Source: an uncultured Opitutia bacterium (lineage in GTDB: Bacteria > Verrucomicrobiota > Verrucomicrobiia > Opitutales > UBA953). Taken from it: 64,000 nt of DNA. Within the stretch, counting starts at the first letter, position 1. Each line of letters starts with the position of its first letter. Of this stretch, positions 36,934-45,911 are shown piece by piece. A program made the position numbers and the translations under genes. The stretch is taken from NCBI GenBank assembly GCA_903840355.1, contig CAIMFJ010000004.1, positions 62,001-126,000 of the forward strand. Reading direction: 5' to 3'. The notes beneath the pieces are model-generated. The model saw only the letters and a program-made list of their open reading frames with translations, was not told the DNA's origin and did not search any database.

Positions 36934-38846
36934 GCACCCTCTCTCCCCGCCAACCACCCAGCTTCTGGGGACGTCTTGGTTTTTTTAGTTTCGTTTATGG
37001 AGCTCTCGCGGCGTTGGCCCTTTGGTTCTCGTATGAAATTCGTTTCGGGGGTAGCCACTTGCTCATTGGTTCGGACTTAAAACTACAAGATGGGTTTCTC
37101 GATCAGCAGCGGTGGAGTGCGTTGCTTTGGGTGGTTCCGTTAAAAATCATCCTTTTAGGTTTTTGGGGTCAGTTCCGTGGGGTGTTTTATTATTTCCGCC
37201 TGCATGAAGCCCTGCGCATGGCCGCGGCTTTAGTGTTCGCGGCTTTAGTGATGATGCTCCTCCCCAACTTCACGGGCGGGATTCATTACACGAACCCTTG
37301 GGGCGTGCCGCGGAGTTTGGTCCTGATGGATTTTAATTTATCCTTATTACTTTTTGTCGGCTTCCGGGTGGTGATTCGGGCGTTACGTGAACGCTTTTCC
37401 GAACGGGCTAAATCGGGGGCGACGGTTTTAGAACGTCTCGCCATTGTCGGGGCGGGCCAAGCGGGCGAACAACTGGCCACGGATTTGTTTACGCGCCGGG
37501 GCCACGGTTTAGAACCCGTTTGCTTTTTGGATGATGATGTGGCGAAACATGGTTTAGAGATTCACGGTTTACCGGTGATTGGGTCGCCAGATTTAATTCC
37601 GCAATTAGCGGAAAAATATAATATTACCGAAGTCATTTTGGCCTTACCGGTAACGAGTGCGAAGCGTGTGCAGGAATTAACGAAGCTTGCGACCACTCAC
37701 GGTTTGCGGGTGCTGGCGGTGCCTTCAATGACGGATTTAGCGAAAGGGAAAATTCGCGCCACGGATTTACGCCCAGTTTCCGTGGAGGATTTATTAGGTC
37801 GCCCGCCCGCTAAGCTGGATGATGCGGCGATTGATCAGATGCTGCGGGGGCGAACGGTTTTAGTCACGGGTGCTGGAGGTAGTATTGGCCAAGAGTTGTG
37901 TCGCCAAGTCGCCGCCCGTTTGCCCAGCCGCCTTATTCTCGTAGATCAGTGCGAAGTTTTGCTCTATCAAACCGAGCAAGAATTAATCCAAGCTGGCGCC
38001 GGGGCTTTGATCACCCCGTTGATTGCAGATATTACCGACGAAAAACGGATGCGTCAGGTGTTCACGTGGTTTAAGCCTTCGATTATTTTGCACGCCGCGG
38101 CGCATAAGCACGTCCCCTTGATGGAAGCCCAGCCTGGTGAGGCTCTGAAAAATAATACGCTAGGCACGGCATTACTAGCGGAACTAGCCAGCGAAGTGCA
38201 GGCGGAGAAATTTATTTTAGTTTCTTCGGACAAAGCGATTAACCCCACCAATGTTATGGGTGCATCCAAGCGCTTGGCGGAGCTAGTGATTCAAGGCATG
38301 CAATCGCGTCCTGATAATGTGACGCAATTTTTAGCCGTGCGCTTTGGTAATGTCCTCGGCTCTTCGGGTTCGGTCATCCCGATTTTCCGCAAGCAGATTG
38401 CCGCCGGGGGACCGGTCACGGTTACCCACCCCGAGGTGAAGCGTTACTTCATGACGATTCCCGAAGCAGTGGGGCTCGTCTTGCAGAGTGCGACCCAGGG
38501 GCAGGGGGGAGATATTTTAGTTTTAGAAATGGGTCAGCCCCTGCGGATCCTCGATGTCGCCCGCCAACTCATTGAACTCAGTGGGTTCCGTCCCGACGTG
38601 GATATTGAAATTAAAATTGTCGGTTTGCGGCCCGGTGAGAAGTTGGTCGAGGAATTGCAGCATGTCGGGGAGCAATACCATACCACGGCACATCCACGAA
38701 TTTTCCGTTTTTTAGGCAAAGCCCCCGTTTATACCCAACTCCAGCCGATGTTGTCGCGGGTGGAGGCTTTGGTGGCCCTAGAGCGGAATCAGTGTAAGCA
38801 GGGAATTAAGGAGTTAGTTCCCGAGTACTTACCTTTCTTGGATTAG
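36930..38846 (+). CDS. CapD/FlaA1-type nucleotide-sugar epimerase/dehydratase, membrane protein
   Basis: A polysaccharide-biosynthesis protein of the WbpM/CapD group. Four N-terminal transmembrane helices (about residues 15-150) precede a Rossmann domain with IVGAGQAGEQ (about 173) and the extended SDR domain with VTGAGGSIGQELCRQ (about 311), HAAAHKHVPLME and SSDKAINPTNVMGASKR. The usual YxxxK pair is replaced by MxxxK, as in WbpM-type dehydratases. Length 638 is typical. Known members convert UDP-GlcNAc to 4-keto-6-deoxy sugars. It is translationally coupled to the SUMF1-like gene. Confidence 0.9.
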   Translation: MSTLSPRQPPSFWGRLGFFSFVYGALAALALWFSYEIRFGGSHLLIGSDLKLQDGFLDQQRWSALLWVVPLKIILLGFWGQFRGVFYYFRLHEALRMAAALVFAALVMMLLPNFTGGIHYTNPWGVPRSLVLMDFNLSLLLFVGFRVVIRALRERFSERAKSGATVLERLAIVGAGQAGEQLATDLFTRRGHGLEPVCFLDDDVAKHGLEIHGLPVIGSPDLIPQLAEKYNITEVILALPVTSAKRVQELTKLATTHGLRVLAVPSMTDLAKGKIRATDLRPVSVEDLLGRPPAKLDDAAIDQMLRGRTVLVTGAGGSIGQELCRQVAARLPSRLILVDQCEVLLYQTEQELIQAGAGALITPLIADITDEKRMRQVFTWFKPSIILHAAAHKHVPLMEAQPGEALKNNTLGTALLAELASEVQAEKFILVSSDKAINPTNVMGASKRLAELVIQGMQSRPDNVTQFLAVRFGNVLGSSGSVIPIFRKQIAAGGPVTVTHPEVKRYFMTIPEAVGLVLQSATQGQGGDILVLEMGQPLRILDVARQLIELSGFRPDVDIEIKIVGLRPGEKLVEELQHVGEQYHTTAHPRIFRFLGKAPVYTQLQPMLSRVEALVALERNQCKQGIKELVPEYLPFLD

Positions 38847-38895
38847 TTTGACGCTTCGGGCTTCACAGTGAGGCCGAGAATTGCACTGTCTAAGC

Positions 38896-39414
38896 ATGGC
38901 TTCCTCTTCTGCCACGCCTCTCGTCGGAATTATCATGGGCTCCCAATCGGATTGGGAGACGATGGTGCACACCGCGGATACGTTAAAACTTTTAAAAGTA
39001 CCGTTTGAAGCGGAAGTGGTCAGTGCCCACCGCACGCCGTTAAAATTAAAAGACTACGCCCTTGGGGCACGTCGCAAGGGTTTGAAGGTTATCATCGCTG
39101 GTGCCGGTGGAGCTGCTCACTTGCCTGGTATGGCCGCCGCGATGACGTCGCTGCCTGTCATGGGTGTTCCGGTGACATCGAAAGCTTTAGACGGCATCGA
39201 TTCTTTACTCTCCATTGTGCAAATGCCGGCCGGGATTCCCGTGCATACTTTTGCCATTGGCCGGGCTGGTGCCATCAACGCCGCTTTGGGCGCGGTCGCG
39301 ATTTTGGCCTTAAGCGATAAGGCCTTGGCCCTCCGCTTGGATGAGTTTCGGGCTGAACAAACCAAGAAGGTTTTAGATCATCCGATTCCCGGTAAAAAAG
39401 GTAAAAAGCGCTAA
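38896..39414 (+). CDS. purE: N5-carboxyaminoimidazole ribonucleotide mutase
   Basis: PurE class I rearranges N5-CAIR to CAIR in purine synthesis. The 172-residue protein has [13 protein letters not shown] (substrate loop), VSAHRTP with the catalytic His, [13 protein letters not shown] and [16 protein letters not shown] 38896 is preferred over a TTG at 38881. The partner purK follows after three bases. Further purine genes, purN and purF, lie nearby at 42 and 44-46 kb on the other strand. Confidence 0.96.
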   Translation: MASSSATPLVGIIMGSQSDWETMVHTADTLKLLKVPFEAEVVSAHRTPLKLKDYALGARRKGLKVIIAGAGGAAHLPGMAAAMTSLPVMGVPVTSKALDGIDSLLSIVQMPAGIPVHTFAIGRAGAINAALGAVAILALSDKALALRLDEFRAEQTKKVLDHPIPGKKGKKR

Positions 39415-39417
39415 GTC

Positions 39418-40566
39418 ATGGAATCGCCCCTATTACCTGGAGGTACGATTGGCATTCTTGGTGGCGGCCAGTTGGGTCGGATGTCTGCAATCGCCGCTCG
39501 TCGGATGGGTTATAAAGTTAAAACCTTTGATCCCTCGTCCACGGCTTGTGCCGCTGCCGTAGCGGATGACCATACCACAGCGGAGTGGCAAGATCGAGCG
39601 GCCTTGACGCGCTTTGCTCAAGATTGTGGACGGATTACTTTAGAGTTTGAAAATATTCCGCCGGCGACGGTGGAGTGGGTGGCCCAAAGCGTCCCGGCTC
39701 ACCCTTCGGCGAAGGTATTAGCGACTTGTCAGAATCGCCGTCGGGAAAAGGAATTTTTAAAAGCTGCTGGCATTCCTTGTGCACCGTTTGCCGTGGTAAC
39801 TTCGTTGGCAGAATTAAAGCAAGCGACGCAAAGCATTGGCTTCCCCTGCGTCCTTAAGACTGCGGATTTCGGTTATGATGGGAAGGGACAAGTTAAGTTG
39901 CCCGATGCTTCGGCTGATTTAGCCGCGGCTTGGGAAAAAATGGGAGGCGCCGTGGGGGTATTGGAAGGCTGGATTCCTTTTCAGATGGAAATTTCGGTGA
40001 TTGTGGCTCGCACGGTCGATGGTCGGACGGCGGTTTATGACCCTGCCGAAAATATTCATCGTCACCATATTTTGCATTTTTCGATTTCTCCCGCTCGCAT
40101 CCCGGCACCTCTACTACAGACGGCGAAAAACTTGGCTCTAGAAATTGCGCAGAAGATTGAATTGGTAGGCCTACTCGCGGTGGAAATGTTTGTTTGTGAT
40201 GGCAAAATCTTGGTCAATGAGTTGGCCCCGCGGCCCCACAACAGTGGTCACCAAACGTTTGATGCCCACCAGACTTCGCAATTTGAACAGCACATTCGCG
40301 CGGTTTGCGGTCTGCCTTTAGGTGGTACCGAACCCTTAGTCCCTTCGGTCATGGTTAACCTCTTGGGCGATTTATGGCACGGCGGCCAAGCACCCGATTG
40401 GACTAAAGTTTTAAACGATCCTTCGGCCAAGTTACACCTTTACGATAAAGGTAAAGCTGCCCCTGGTCGTAAGATGGGTCACTTCACCGTTACGGCTCCC
40501 ACCTTGGCAGAAGCCTTGCAACGTGCGGAAAAGATTTTTGCCGCGCTCGAGCGTTCAGGAAAGTAA
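39418..40566 (+). CDS. purK: N5-carboxyaminoimidazole ribonucleotide synthase
   Basis: PurK, an ATP-grasp enzyme, carboxylates aminoimidazole ribonucleotide with ATP and bicarbonate. The 382-residue protein shows GILGGGQLGRM, EFENIPP, a grasp-domain PCVLKTADFGYDGKGQ, EMSVIVAR-like EISVIVART, and the C-terminal NELAPRPHNSGHQT. It directly follows purE, three bases after its stop. Its last 12 bases overlap the convergent membrane-protein gene. Confidence 0.96.
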   Translation: MESPLLPGGTIGILGGGQLGRMSAIAARRMGYKVKTFDPSSTACAAAVADDHTTAEWQDRAALTRFAQDCGRITLEFENIPPATVEWVAQSVPAHPSAKVLATCQNRRREKEFLKAAGIPCAPFAVVTSLAELKQATQSIGFPCVLKTADFGYDGKGQVKLPDASADLAAAWEKMGGAVGVLEGWIPFQMEISVIVARTVDGRTAVYDPAENIHRHHILHFSISPARIPAPLLQTAKNLALEIAQKIELVGLLAVEMFVCDGKILVNELAPRPHNSGHQTFDAHQTSQFEQHIRAVCGLPLGGTEPLVPSVMVNLLGDLWHGGQAPDWTKVLNDPSAKLHLYDKGKAAPGRKMGHFTVTAPTLAEALQRAEKIFAALERSGK

Positions 40567-41007
40567 TTCCGGCTTGCGACGAAAGAGCGCGAGCGGGATT
40601 TGACCTAACGAGAAGAAAAGCAGAATGGCTTGGAAGACTGGGATGCGGGCTTTTTGACCCATGCCTTGCGCGATATAATTTTTGGCCATCACTTCGGAAA
40701 TCATCGCAAACGCAAAGAGGATGGAAAAGAGGCAGACCAGCGCGAACCAGCGATACCAGTTTTTATCTTCTGAGGTTTTTTGCCAAGGCAGGCAGAGTAA
40801 AACGGCATAACCTAGGAAGAAATAATTTTCGGCGGCAAGGGCCCCGGGAAAGGTCACCCGGCTTGGCTCCCAACGAGGCGAGAGGTGTAAGAAACCGAAT
40901 TGGAAACCGCCGGAGAATTCCAGCATGGCTAAATAAAAGCACAGGGCGGCAAAGGCGTACGTCGCAACTTGGCTGTATTGGAGACTGCGAACGGTTTTGG
41001 GATTCAT
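40555..41007 (-). CDS. Unknown four-helix membrane protein
   Basis: I do not recognise the family. The 150-residue protein has four hydrophobic segments (about residues 14-32, 58-75, 86-106, 122-142) and a cytoplasmic-looking basic C terminus (FRRKPELLS). Between helices 1 and 2 there is a periplasmic-looking segment rich in aromatic residues. It lies four bases downstream of prmA and is probably the last gene of the purN-prmA operon. Function unknown. Confidence 0.65.
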   Translation of the reverse strand: MNPKTVRSLQYSQVATYAFAALCFYLAMLEFSGGFQFGFLHLSPRWEPSRVTFPGALAAENYFFLGYAVLLCLPWQKTSEDKNWYRWFALVCLFSILFAFAMISEVMAKNYIAQGMGQKARIPVFQAILLFFSLGQIPLALFRRKPELLS

Positions 41008-41011
41008 GGTT

Positions 41012-41905
41012 TTAAACTTTTAAAGGGCGGAAGAGGGCGACATCGCACCATTCACCCATGATGCGGCTATCGACCGTGGTGGTGGGGCCCCAAGCTTCTT
41101 GGGCCTTGGCGAAGAAATGCTGCCGCACGCTCTCTTGTTCTTTAGCTAAAATACCACTCAACGCTAACACCCCGCCAGGTTGTACCGCGGCTAAAAGGTT
41201 GTCGGTGTAAATGCAGAGCACATCGCTGATGATATTGGCCAATACGACGTCCGTTGGGCCAGTGATTTGAAACCCTTCTTCCAGCCCCGCATGATGGAAA
41301 CTCAAGGGTGCATCGGTTAATTGGTTTTCAGCTTGGTTTGCGATACTCACGCGCACGGCCTCAGGATCGCGGTCAAATCCGACGGTTTTTTTGCAACGCA
41401 ACTGCGCCGCCGACAGTGCTAAAATCCCAGAGCCACAACCAGCGTCGGTGACGGTGACGTGCTTCGCCGCATGGGTTGCTAAATAATCTAAGAGACGAAT
41501 GGCACAAAGTCGCGTGGTGGGGTGATCCCCGGTGCCAAAGGCTAAACCTGCATCAAACCAAATCACCGCCGCTCCGGCAGGGACTTGGTAGGTTTGGCGC
41601 ATCCATGCAGGGACCCAATGAAGGTTTTGATACTCCCAAGGCTTGAGGTGCTCTTTATAGGCTTCTTTCCAGTCTTTATCTTCGAGAACGGTGGACTCGA
41701 AAGTCTCGGGAAGTTTTTTGAAAGCTTTCCGCAGTTCACCCCAAGTGCTTTCGGCTTCGGCTTGGTTTTCAAAGTAACCCATGACGAAGTGCGGCTTCCC
41801 CGGGCCTTCGTGGAAGAGCATCCACGAAGAACGGGTTAGTTCACAGAAGTGATCTTCTAAGGGCTGGACGAAGTCTTCGTGAATGGGGCAACGGATTTCA
41901 ATCAT
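41012..41905 (-). CDS. prmA: Ribosomal protein L11 methyltransferase
   Basis: PrmA trimethylates lysines of ribosomal protein L11 with S-adenosylmethionine. The family features are visible: an N-terminal domain, the linker DAGLAFGTGDHPTTRLC, the SAM-binding DAGCGSGILALSAAQL (about residues 155-170), and the post-motif VLANIISDVL. The 297 residues match the usual length. Its ATG overlaps the purN stop by four bases. Confidence 0.92.
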   Translation of the reverse strand: MIEIRCPIHEDFVQPLEDHFCELTRSSWMLFHEGPGKPHFVMGYFENQAEAESTWGELRKAFKKLPETFESTVLEDKDWKEAYKEHLKPWEYQNLHWVPAWMRQTYQVPAGAAVIWFDAGLAFGTGDHPTTRLCAIRLLDYLATHAAKHVTVTDAGCGSGILALSAAQLRCKKTVGFDRDPEAVRVSIANQAENQLTDAPLSFHHAGLEEGFQITGPTDVVLANIISDVLCIYTDNLLAAVQPGGVLALSGILAKEQESVRQHFFAKAQEAWGPTTTVDSRIMGEWCDVALFRPLKV

Positions 41906-42486
41906 CGGGAAGGGAGTTCTAAACTGAGCCGAGCAATGATTTCAGGGAGCAGGGCATGCTCCGCTGCATGGATTTTGTCGGCAAAGGATTCTAAAGTATC
42001 GTCGGGGGTGCGGACCACACGGCGTTGGCCGAGATGACCCCCAGCATCGATTTGGGCATTCACCCAATGCACGGTGCAGCCGCTTTCGGGTACGCCGGCT
42101 CGCCAAGCCTGACCAATCCCGTCTAATCCTGGAAAAGCGGGTAAGAGGCTCGGGTGCAGGTTGATGATACGACCCTGGAAAGCGTTGAGAAGCGGAGCTT
42201 TGATGACCCGCATCAAACCCGCCAAGACGACTAGGTCCACTTGGGCAGCTTGTAAGGTATCGGCCCAGACCTGTTCGCGCTCGGGACTAAATTTGGTTTT
42301 AAAGGGACCGGGATCGAGGAAAAGCGCAGGCACTTGATACTTCGGACCCAGTTCTAGCATCTTCGCGTGGGGCAAATCACAAAAAATTCCCACCACTTCA
42401 GCTTTTCCGAGCTGGCCATTTTTTTGGGCACGTAAGATCGCATCGGCATTAGAACCACGACCCGAACCAAGGAGGGCGACGCGCAT
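41902..42486 (-). CDS. purN: Phosphoribosylglycinamide formyltransferase
   Basis: PurN transfers a formyl group from 10-formyl-THF to GAR in purine synthesis. The 194-residue protein shows VALLGSGRGSNADAIL, VLAGLMRVI, INLHPSLLPAFPG (catalytic Asn and His), and GCTVHWVNAQIDAGG with VVRTPDDT. ATG 42486 is chosen; an upstream ATG would add eight residues. It is the first gene of the purN-prmA-membrane protein group and is divergent from namZ. Confidence 0.94.
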   Translation of the reverse strand: MRVALLGSGRGSNADAILRAQKNGQLGKAEVVGIFCDLPHAKMLELGPKYQVPALFLDPGPFKTKFSPEREQVWADTLQAAQVDLVVLAGLMRVIKAPLLNAFQGRIINLHPSLLPAFPGLDGIGQAWRAGVPESGCTVHWVNAQIDAGGHLGQRRVVRTPDDTLESFADKIHAAEHALLPEIIARLSLELPSR

Positions 42487-42591
42487 GCACCGTACGCTGT
42501 GAAACACCATCAGTCCTGCAATGCAATTTAGTACCGGGTAAATTTTTGGAGAAAGTTAAAATCTACCTTTGAACCAAAGTCCAAATCCCGA

Positions 42592-43938
42592 ATGATGGCA
42601 GCGTTCACCATGATTCATCGTCGGGATTTTTTACGACTTACCACCTTAGGCACTTTGGGAGTCACGGCTTTTCCAGGATGTGCGGCCACCCCGACGAAAA
42701 CGACTACACCGCTGACCACGGCCGCTGTCACCGCTCCACCGGTGGCTCCTGTCGCGTCAACAGGTCGCGTGGCCTTGGGGATTGATGTTTTAGAGTCCCA
42801 GGCGTTTGCGTCGTTACGTGGCGTGCGCTGTGGCTTAGTCACTCACCGGGCGGGCGTGAATGGTGCCGGTTTGCGCACGGTGGATGTGTTAGCCCGGGCT
42901 CCTGGCGTGCGCTTAGCCAAACTTTTTGGTCCCGAGCACGGTATCGATGGCAATGCTCCCGCCGAAGCCGTAATCAAGAACGCCAAGGATGCACGTACCG
43001 GTTTGCCGATTTATTCTTTGTATGGAGCCACGCGTCGTCCCACCGCCGAGATGTTGGATGGGCTCGATGCCATCGTGATTGATTTTCAAGACATCGGTTC
43101 ACGTTCTTATACTTATATTAGTTGTATGCGTTATGTCATCGAGGCGTGCTTTGCCCTCGAGCGTCCGATTCGCGTGATTGTGTTAGATCGTCCTAATCCT
43201 ATCGGCGGGGAAAAAGTAGATGGTTCGATGTTGGATTATAAATGGCGCAGTTATGTCGGGGCTTATGTGATGCCTTACGTTCATGGGCTCACCATTGGCG
43301 AAATCGCACGCTGGGCGGTGGCCACGCCCGGAGTATTGGAGTTAGACGAGGTGAAACGGCGACGCGGCGTTTTAGAAGTCATCCCCATGCACGGCTGGAA
43401 TCGTTCGATGACCTGGGATAAAACGGGATTAAATTGGGTGCCAACCTCACCGCGGATTCCAACCCCTCAGGCGGCTTTGGGTTATGCGATGGTTGGCCTA
43501 GGCTGTATGGTCGGAGAATTTAGCCATAGTTTCGGTGAACAATTCCCGTTCCGTTTCGTGAAATACAGCCGTCGGAAATCGGCCGACGTGGTGGCCGCTT
43601 TGGGGAATGCGGTACCGGGATTATTATTAGAGCCGCGGACGATGCCCGACGGCACCCAAGGCGTTTATGTGGCGGTGAACGATTGGGCCAAACTCCATCC
43701 AACGGCGTTGTCTTATCATATGATGCGCCAAGCGTGTCTTTGGGAGACGCCCAACCCTTTCACGCAACTCTCCAAGAACGATCACGACTTATTTATTAAA
43801 CATGCCGGCAGCGAAGCCTTCTTTGAAGACTTACGTACCCGCGGGGGTAATATCGACCTCTCGCGCTGGTTGGCCCAATGGCAAAATGACGCCGAGAACT
43901 TCCGAGCTCGCACGGCGCCTTACCGACTCTACGCTTAG
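42592..43938 (+). CDS. namZ: Exported NamZ/DUF1343-type exo-beta-N-acetylmuramidase
   Basis: This DUF1343 protein belongs to a family whose studied member NamZ removes N-acetylmuramic acid from peptidoglycan fragments. The 448-residue protein has GLVTHRAGVNGAG, LFGPEHGIDG, DAIVIDFQDIGSRSYTYI, VLDRPNPIGG and the C-terminal FRARTAPYRLY. An RRDFLRL twin-arginine-like signal is followed by a possible lipobox Cys (PGCAA). Two adjacent ATG codons and one at 42610 leave the start slightly uncertain. Muramidase activity is from the family, not shown here. Confidence 0.85.
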   Translation: MMAAFTMIHRRDFLRLTTLGTLGVTAFPGCAATPTKTTTPLTTAAVTAPPVAPVASTGRVALGIDVLESQAFASLRGVRCGLVTHRAGVNGAGLRTVDVLARAPGVRLAKLFGPEHGIDGNAPAEAVIKNAKDARTGLPIYSLYGATRRPTAEMLDGLDAIVIDFQDIGSRSYTYISCMRYVIEACFALERPIRVIVLDRPNPIGGEKVDGSMLDYKWRSYVGAYVMPYVHGLTIGEIARWAVATPGVLELDEVKRRRGVLEVIPMHGWNRSMTWDKTGLNWVPTSPRIPTPQAALGYAMVGLGCMVGEFSHSFGEQFPFRFVKYSRRKSADVVAALGNAVPGLLLEPRTMPDGTQGVYVAVNDWAKLHPTALSYHMMRQACLWETPNPFTQLSKNDHDLFIKHAGSEAFFEDLRTRGGNIDLSRWLAQWQNDAENFRARTAPYRLYA

Positions 43939-45852
43939 TTAGTAAGCGCGACCTTCGCGTTTCTCCCAGTAATTAATAAAGGCGCGATTTAAAACGCCGA
44001 GGCCGCCAGGGGTCGGGTAGTTGCCCGTGAAATACCAGTCGCCCAAATTATGGGGGCATGCTTGGTGGAGGGAGCTGATCTTTTGGAAGACTAAAACTAA
44101 TTCACCCTTCCAGCCAGATTTGACCGGGTAGACGAGCTCCGCGGCCTTCGCCGCAATCTCTTGTTCGGTGAAGGCATCGTAAAGACGCTTTACATGATTT
44201 TGCATTTCGCCGGCTGGCTTTTTGGCTTGGGCTAAACAGTCTTCGTAAATTTCCCGCAAAAGATCTTGCATGCCCCGATCCTTGCAAAGGGCCACGGTGG
44301 CTTGGAAGGCGAGGAACTTACCCATCTCCGACATATCAATTCCGTAGCAATCGGGGTAACGAATTTGTGGAGCGGTGGAAGCGATGACGATGCGCTTGGG
44401 ATTGGGGCGGGCGAGGATGCGCAGGATGGATTGGCGTAAGGTCGTGCCGCGCACGATGGAGTCGTCGACGCAGACTAAAGTATCTTCCGGTCGCACGGCG
44501 CCGTAAGTGATGTCATAAACGTGCGAAGCCATCTGCACGCGGTTTTTCTCTTGGGAAATGAAGGTGCGCAGTTTGACGTCTTTATGCGCAATCTTTTCGC
44601 CGCGGGGCCAACCGCCGAGCACCAAGCGATCGATCATGGCGGCATCGAGCGTGCCTTGACGTTGGGCTTGTAAAAGCGATTCGCGGACTTGCGAACGGCG
44701 ACGCAGCCGCAGTTCTTCCATTAAACCATACCACGCAATTTCAGCCGTATTAGGAATGTAAGAGAAAATGGCGTGATCGTGGTCTCCTTGAATTTGAGCC
44801 AACACATCATCGGCCAACGCTGCCCCGAGGGCTTTGCGCTCGGCGTAAATTTCGGGGTCATTACCGCGCGAGAAATAGATGCGCTCAAAGGAGCAAGCCC
44901 GGCGAGTGCTGGGGGTGTGAATCGCTTCGATGGAGTGGCGGCCATCCGCCTTCATAATTAAAGCGTGACCTGGCTTCAGCTCTTGGACGTCGTTTTGGTT
45001 AACACCGATAATGGTCATCAGCGCCACGCGTTCAGAGGCGACTGCAAATAAGTCTTCGGTTTGCACGAACCAACAGGGACGAATCCCGCTAGGGTCGCGG
45101 AGCACAAAGGAGTCGCCGTTACCAATTAACCCAGCGATAGCATAGCCCCCATCCCAGTTCTTGGCGGCTTTACGGAGAACGTTACCGACATCGAGGTGTT
45201 TGGAGATTTCCGCTTGGACCACGGTGCCATCCAGTCCCTGGTCTTTAAAGGCGCGGAAAAGCCGATCGTGTTCTTCGTCTAACCAGAAACCAATCTCTTC
45301 GAGAATCGATTGGGTATCGGTGGAATAAATCACGTGTGCCCCGCGCTCGGTGAGCGAGGCGTTTAATTCGGACGTGTTGGTCAGGTTGAAATTACCTGCC
45401 ACCAGCAAATTGCGGGTCGGCCAAATAGATTTCCGGGCGTAGGGGTGACAAGAGACCGAATCAAAGTTGCCCGAAGTGCCGTAGCGAAGGTGGCCGAGGA
45501 GCAGTTCCCCCCCGAAGTCGAAGTGCCGCTTTACGGTTTCGGGGAACTCCGGGACAATGACCGCCTCGCGCATCTTATCCGAGTAGTTCTTAATTTGGCG
45601 GGTGAAGATTTGCGTCAATCCCTGGGCGCCGATTTCGCGGTCGCGGAAGAGGAAGGCTTCACCGTTCTCCGCCCCAATTTTAACACAACCGATACCGGCT
45701 CCGTCTTGGCCTCGGTTATGTTGCTTTTCCATCAGTAGGAAAAGTTGGTTAAACCCGTGAAGCGGCGTGCCGTATTTTTCCTGATACCATTTCAGGTCCT
45801 TGGTCAGTCTTACAAGGGCAATGCCACATTCGTGCCTTAAAGAGTCGCTCAT
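43939..45852 (-). CDS. purF: Amidophosphoribosyltransferase (long Bacteroidetes-type PurF)
   Basis: PurF converts PRPP and glutamine to phosphoribosylamine, the first step of purine synthesis. The catalytic N-terminal Cys (C9 in RHECGIALVRL) would be exposed by removing a short propeptide. The glutaminase domain shows NRGQDGAGIG and LLGHLRYGTSG. The phosphoribosyltransferase domain has a PRPP loop LVCVDDSIVRGTTLR and YGIDMS. At 637 residues it is about 130 longer than E. coli PurF, like the Bacteroidetes form. It converges on namZ with the two stop codons abutting. Confidence 0.92.
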   Translation of the reverse strand: MSDSLRHECGIALVRLTKDLKWYQEKYGTPLHGFNQLFLLMEKQHNRGQDGAGIGCVKIGAENGEAFLFRDREIGAQGLTQIFTRQIKNYSDKMREAVIVPEFPETVKRHFDFGGELLLGHLRYGTSGNFDSVSCHPYARKSIWPTRNLLVAGNFNLTNTSELNASLTERGAHVIYSTDTQSILEEIGFWLDEEHDRLFRAFKDQGLDGTVVQAEISKHLDVGNVLRKAAKNWDGGYAIAGLIGNGDSFVLRDPSGIRPCWFVQTEDLFAVASERVALMTIIGVNQNDVQELKPGHALIMKADGRHSIEAIHTPSTRRACSFERIYFSRGNDPEIYAERKALGAALADDVLAQIQGDHDHAIFSYIPNTAEIAWYGLMEELRLRRRSQVRESLLQAQRQGTLDAAMIDRLVLGGWPRGEKIAHKDVKLRTFISQEKNRVQMASHVYDITYGAVRPEDTLVCVDDSIVRGTTLRQSILRILARPNPKRIVIASTAPQIRYPDCYGIDMSEMGKFLAFQATVALCKDRGMQDLLREIYEDCLAQAKKPAGEMQNHVKRLYDAFTEQEIAAKAAELVYPVKSGWKGELVLVFQKISSLHQACPHNLGDWYFTGNYPTPGGLGVLNRAFINYWEKREGRAY

Positions 45853-45911
45853 CGCAGGCTTAAATCTTGTCGGCTCAGCGCGCGTCCTGTCCAGCGCTTA
45901 CTATTAAGATA

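Noticed and set aside
43932-43948. Small hairpin CGCTTA/TAAGCG between namZ and purF, considered as a shared terminator
   Set aside because: The 6-bp stem has no T-run on either strand and overlaps both stop codons; evidence is too weak.
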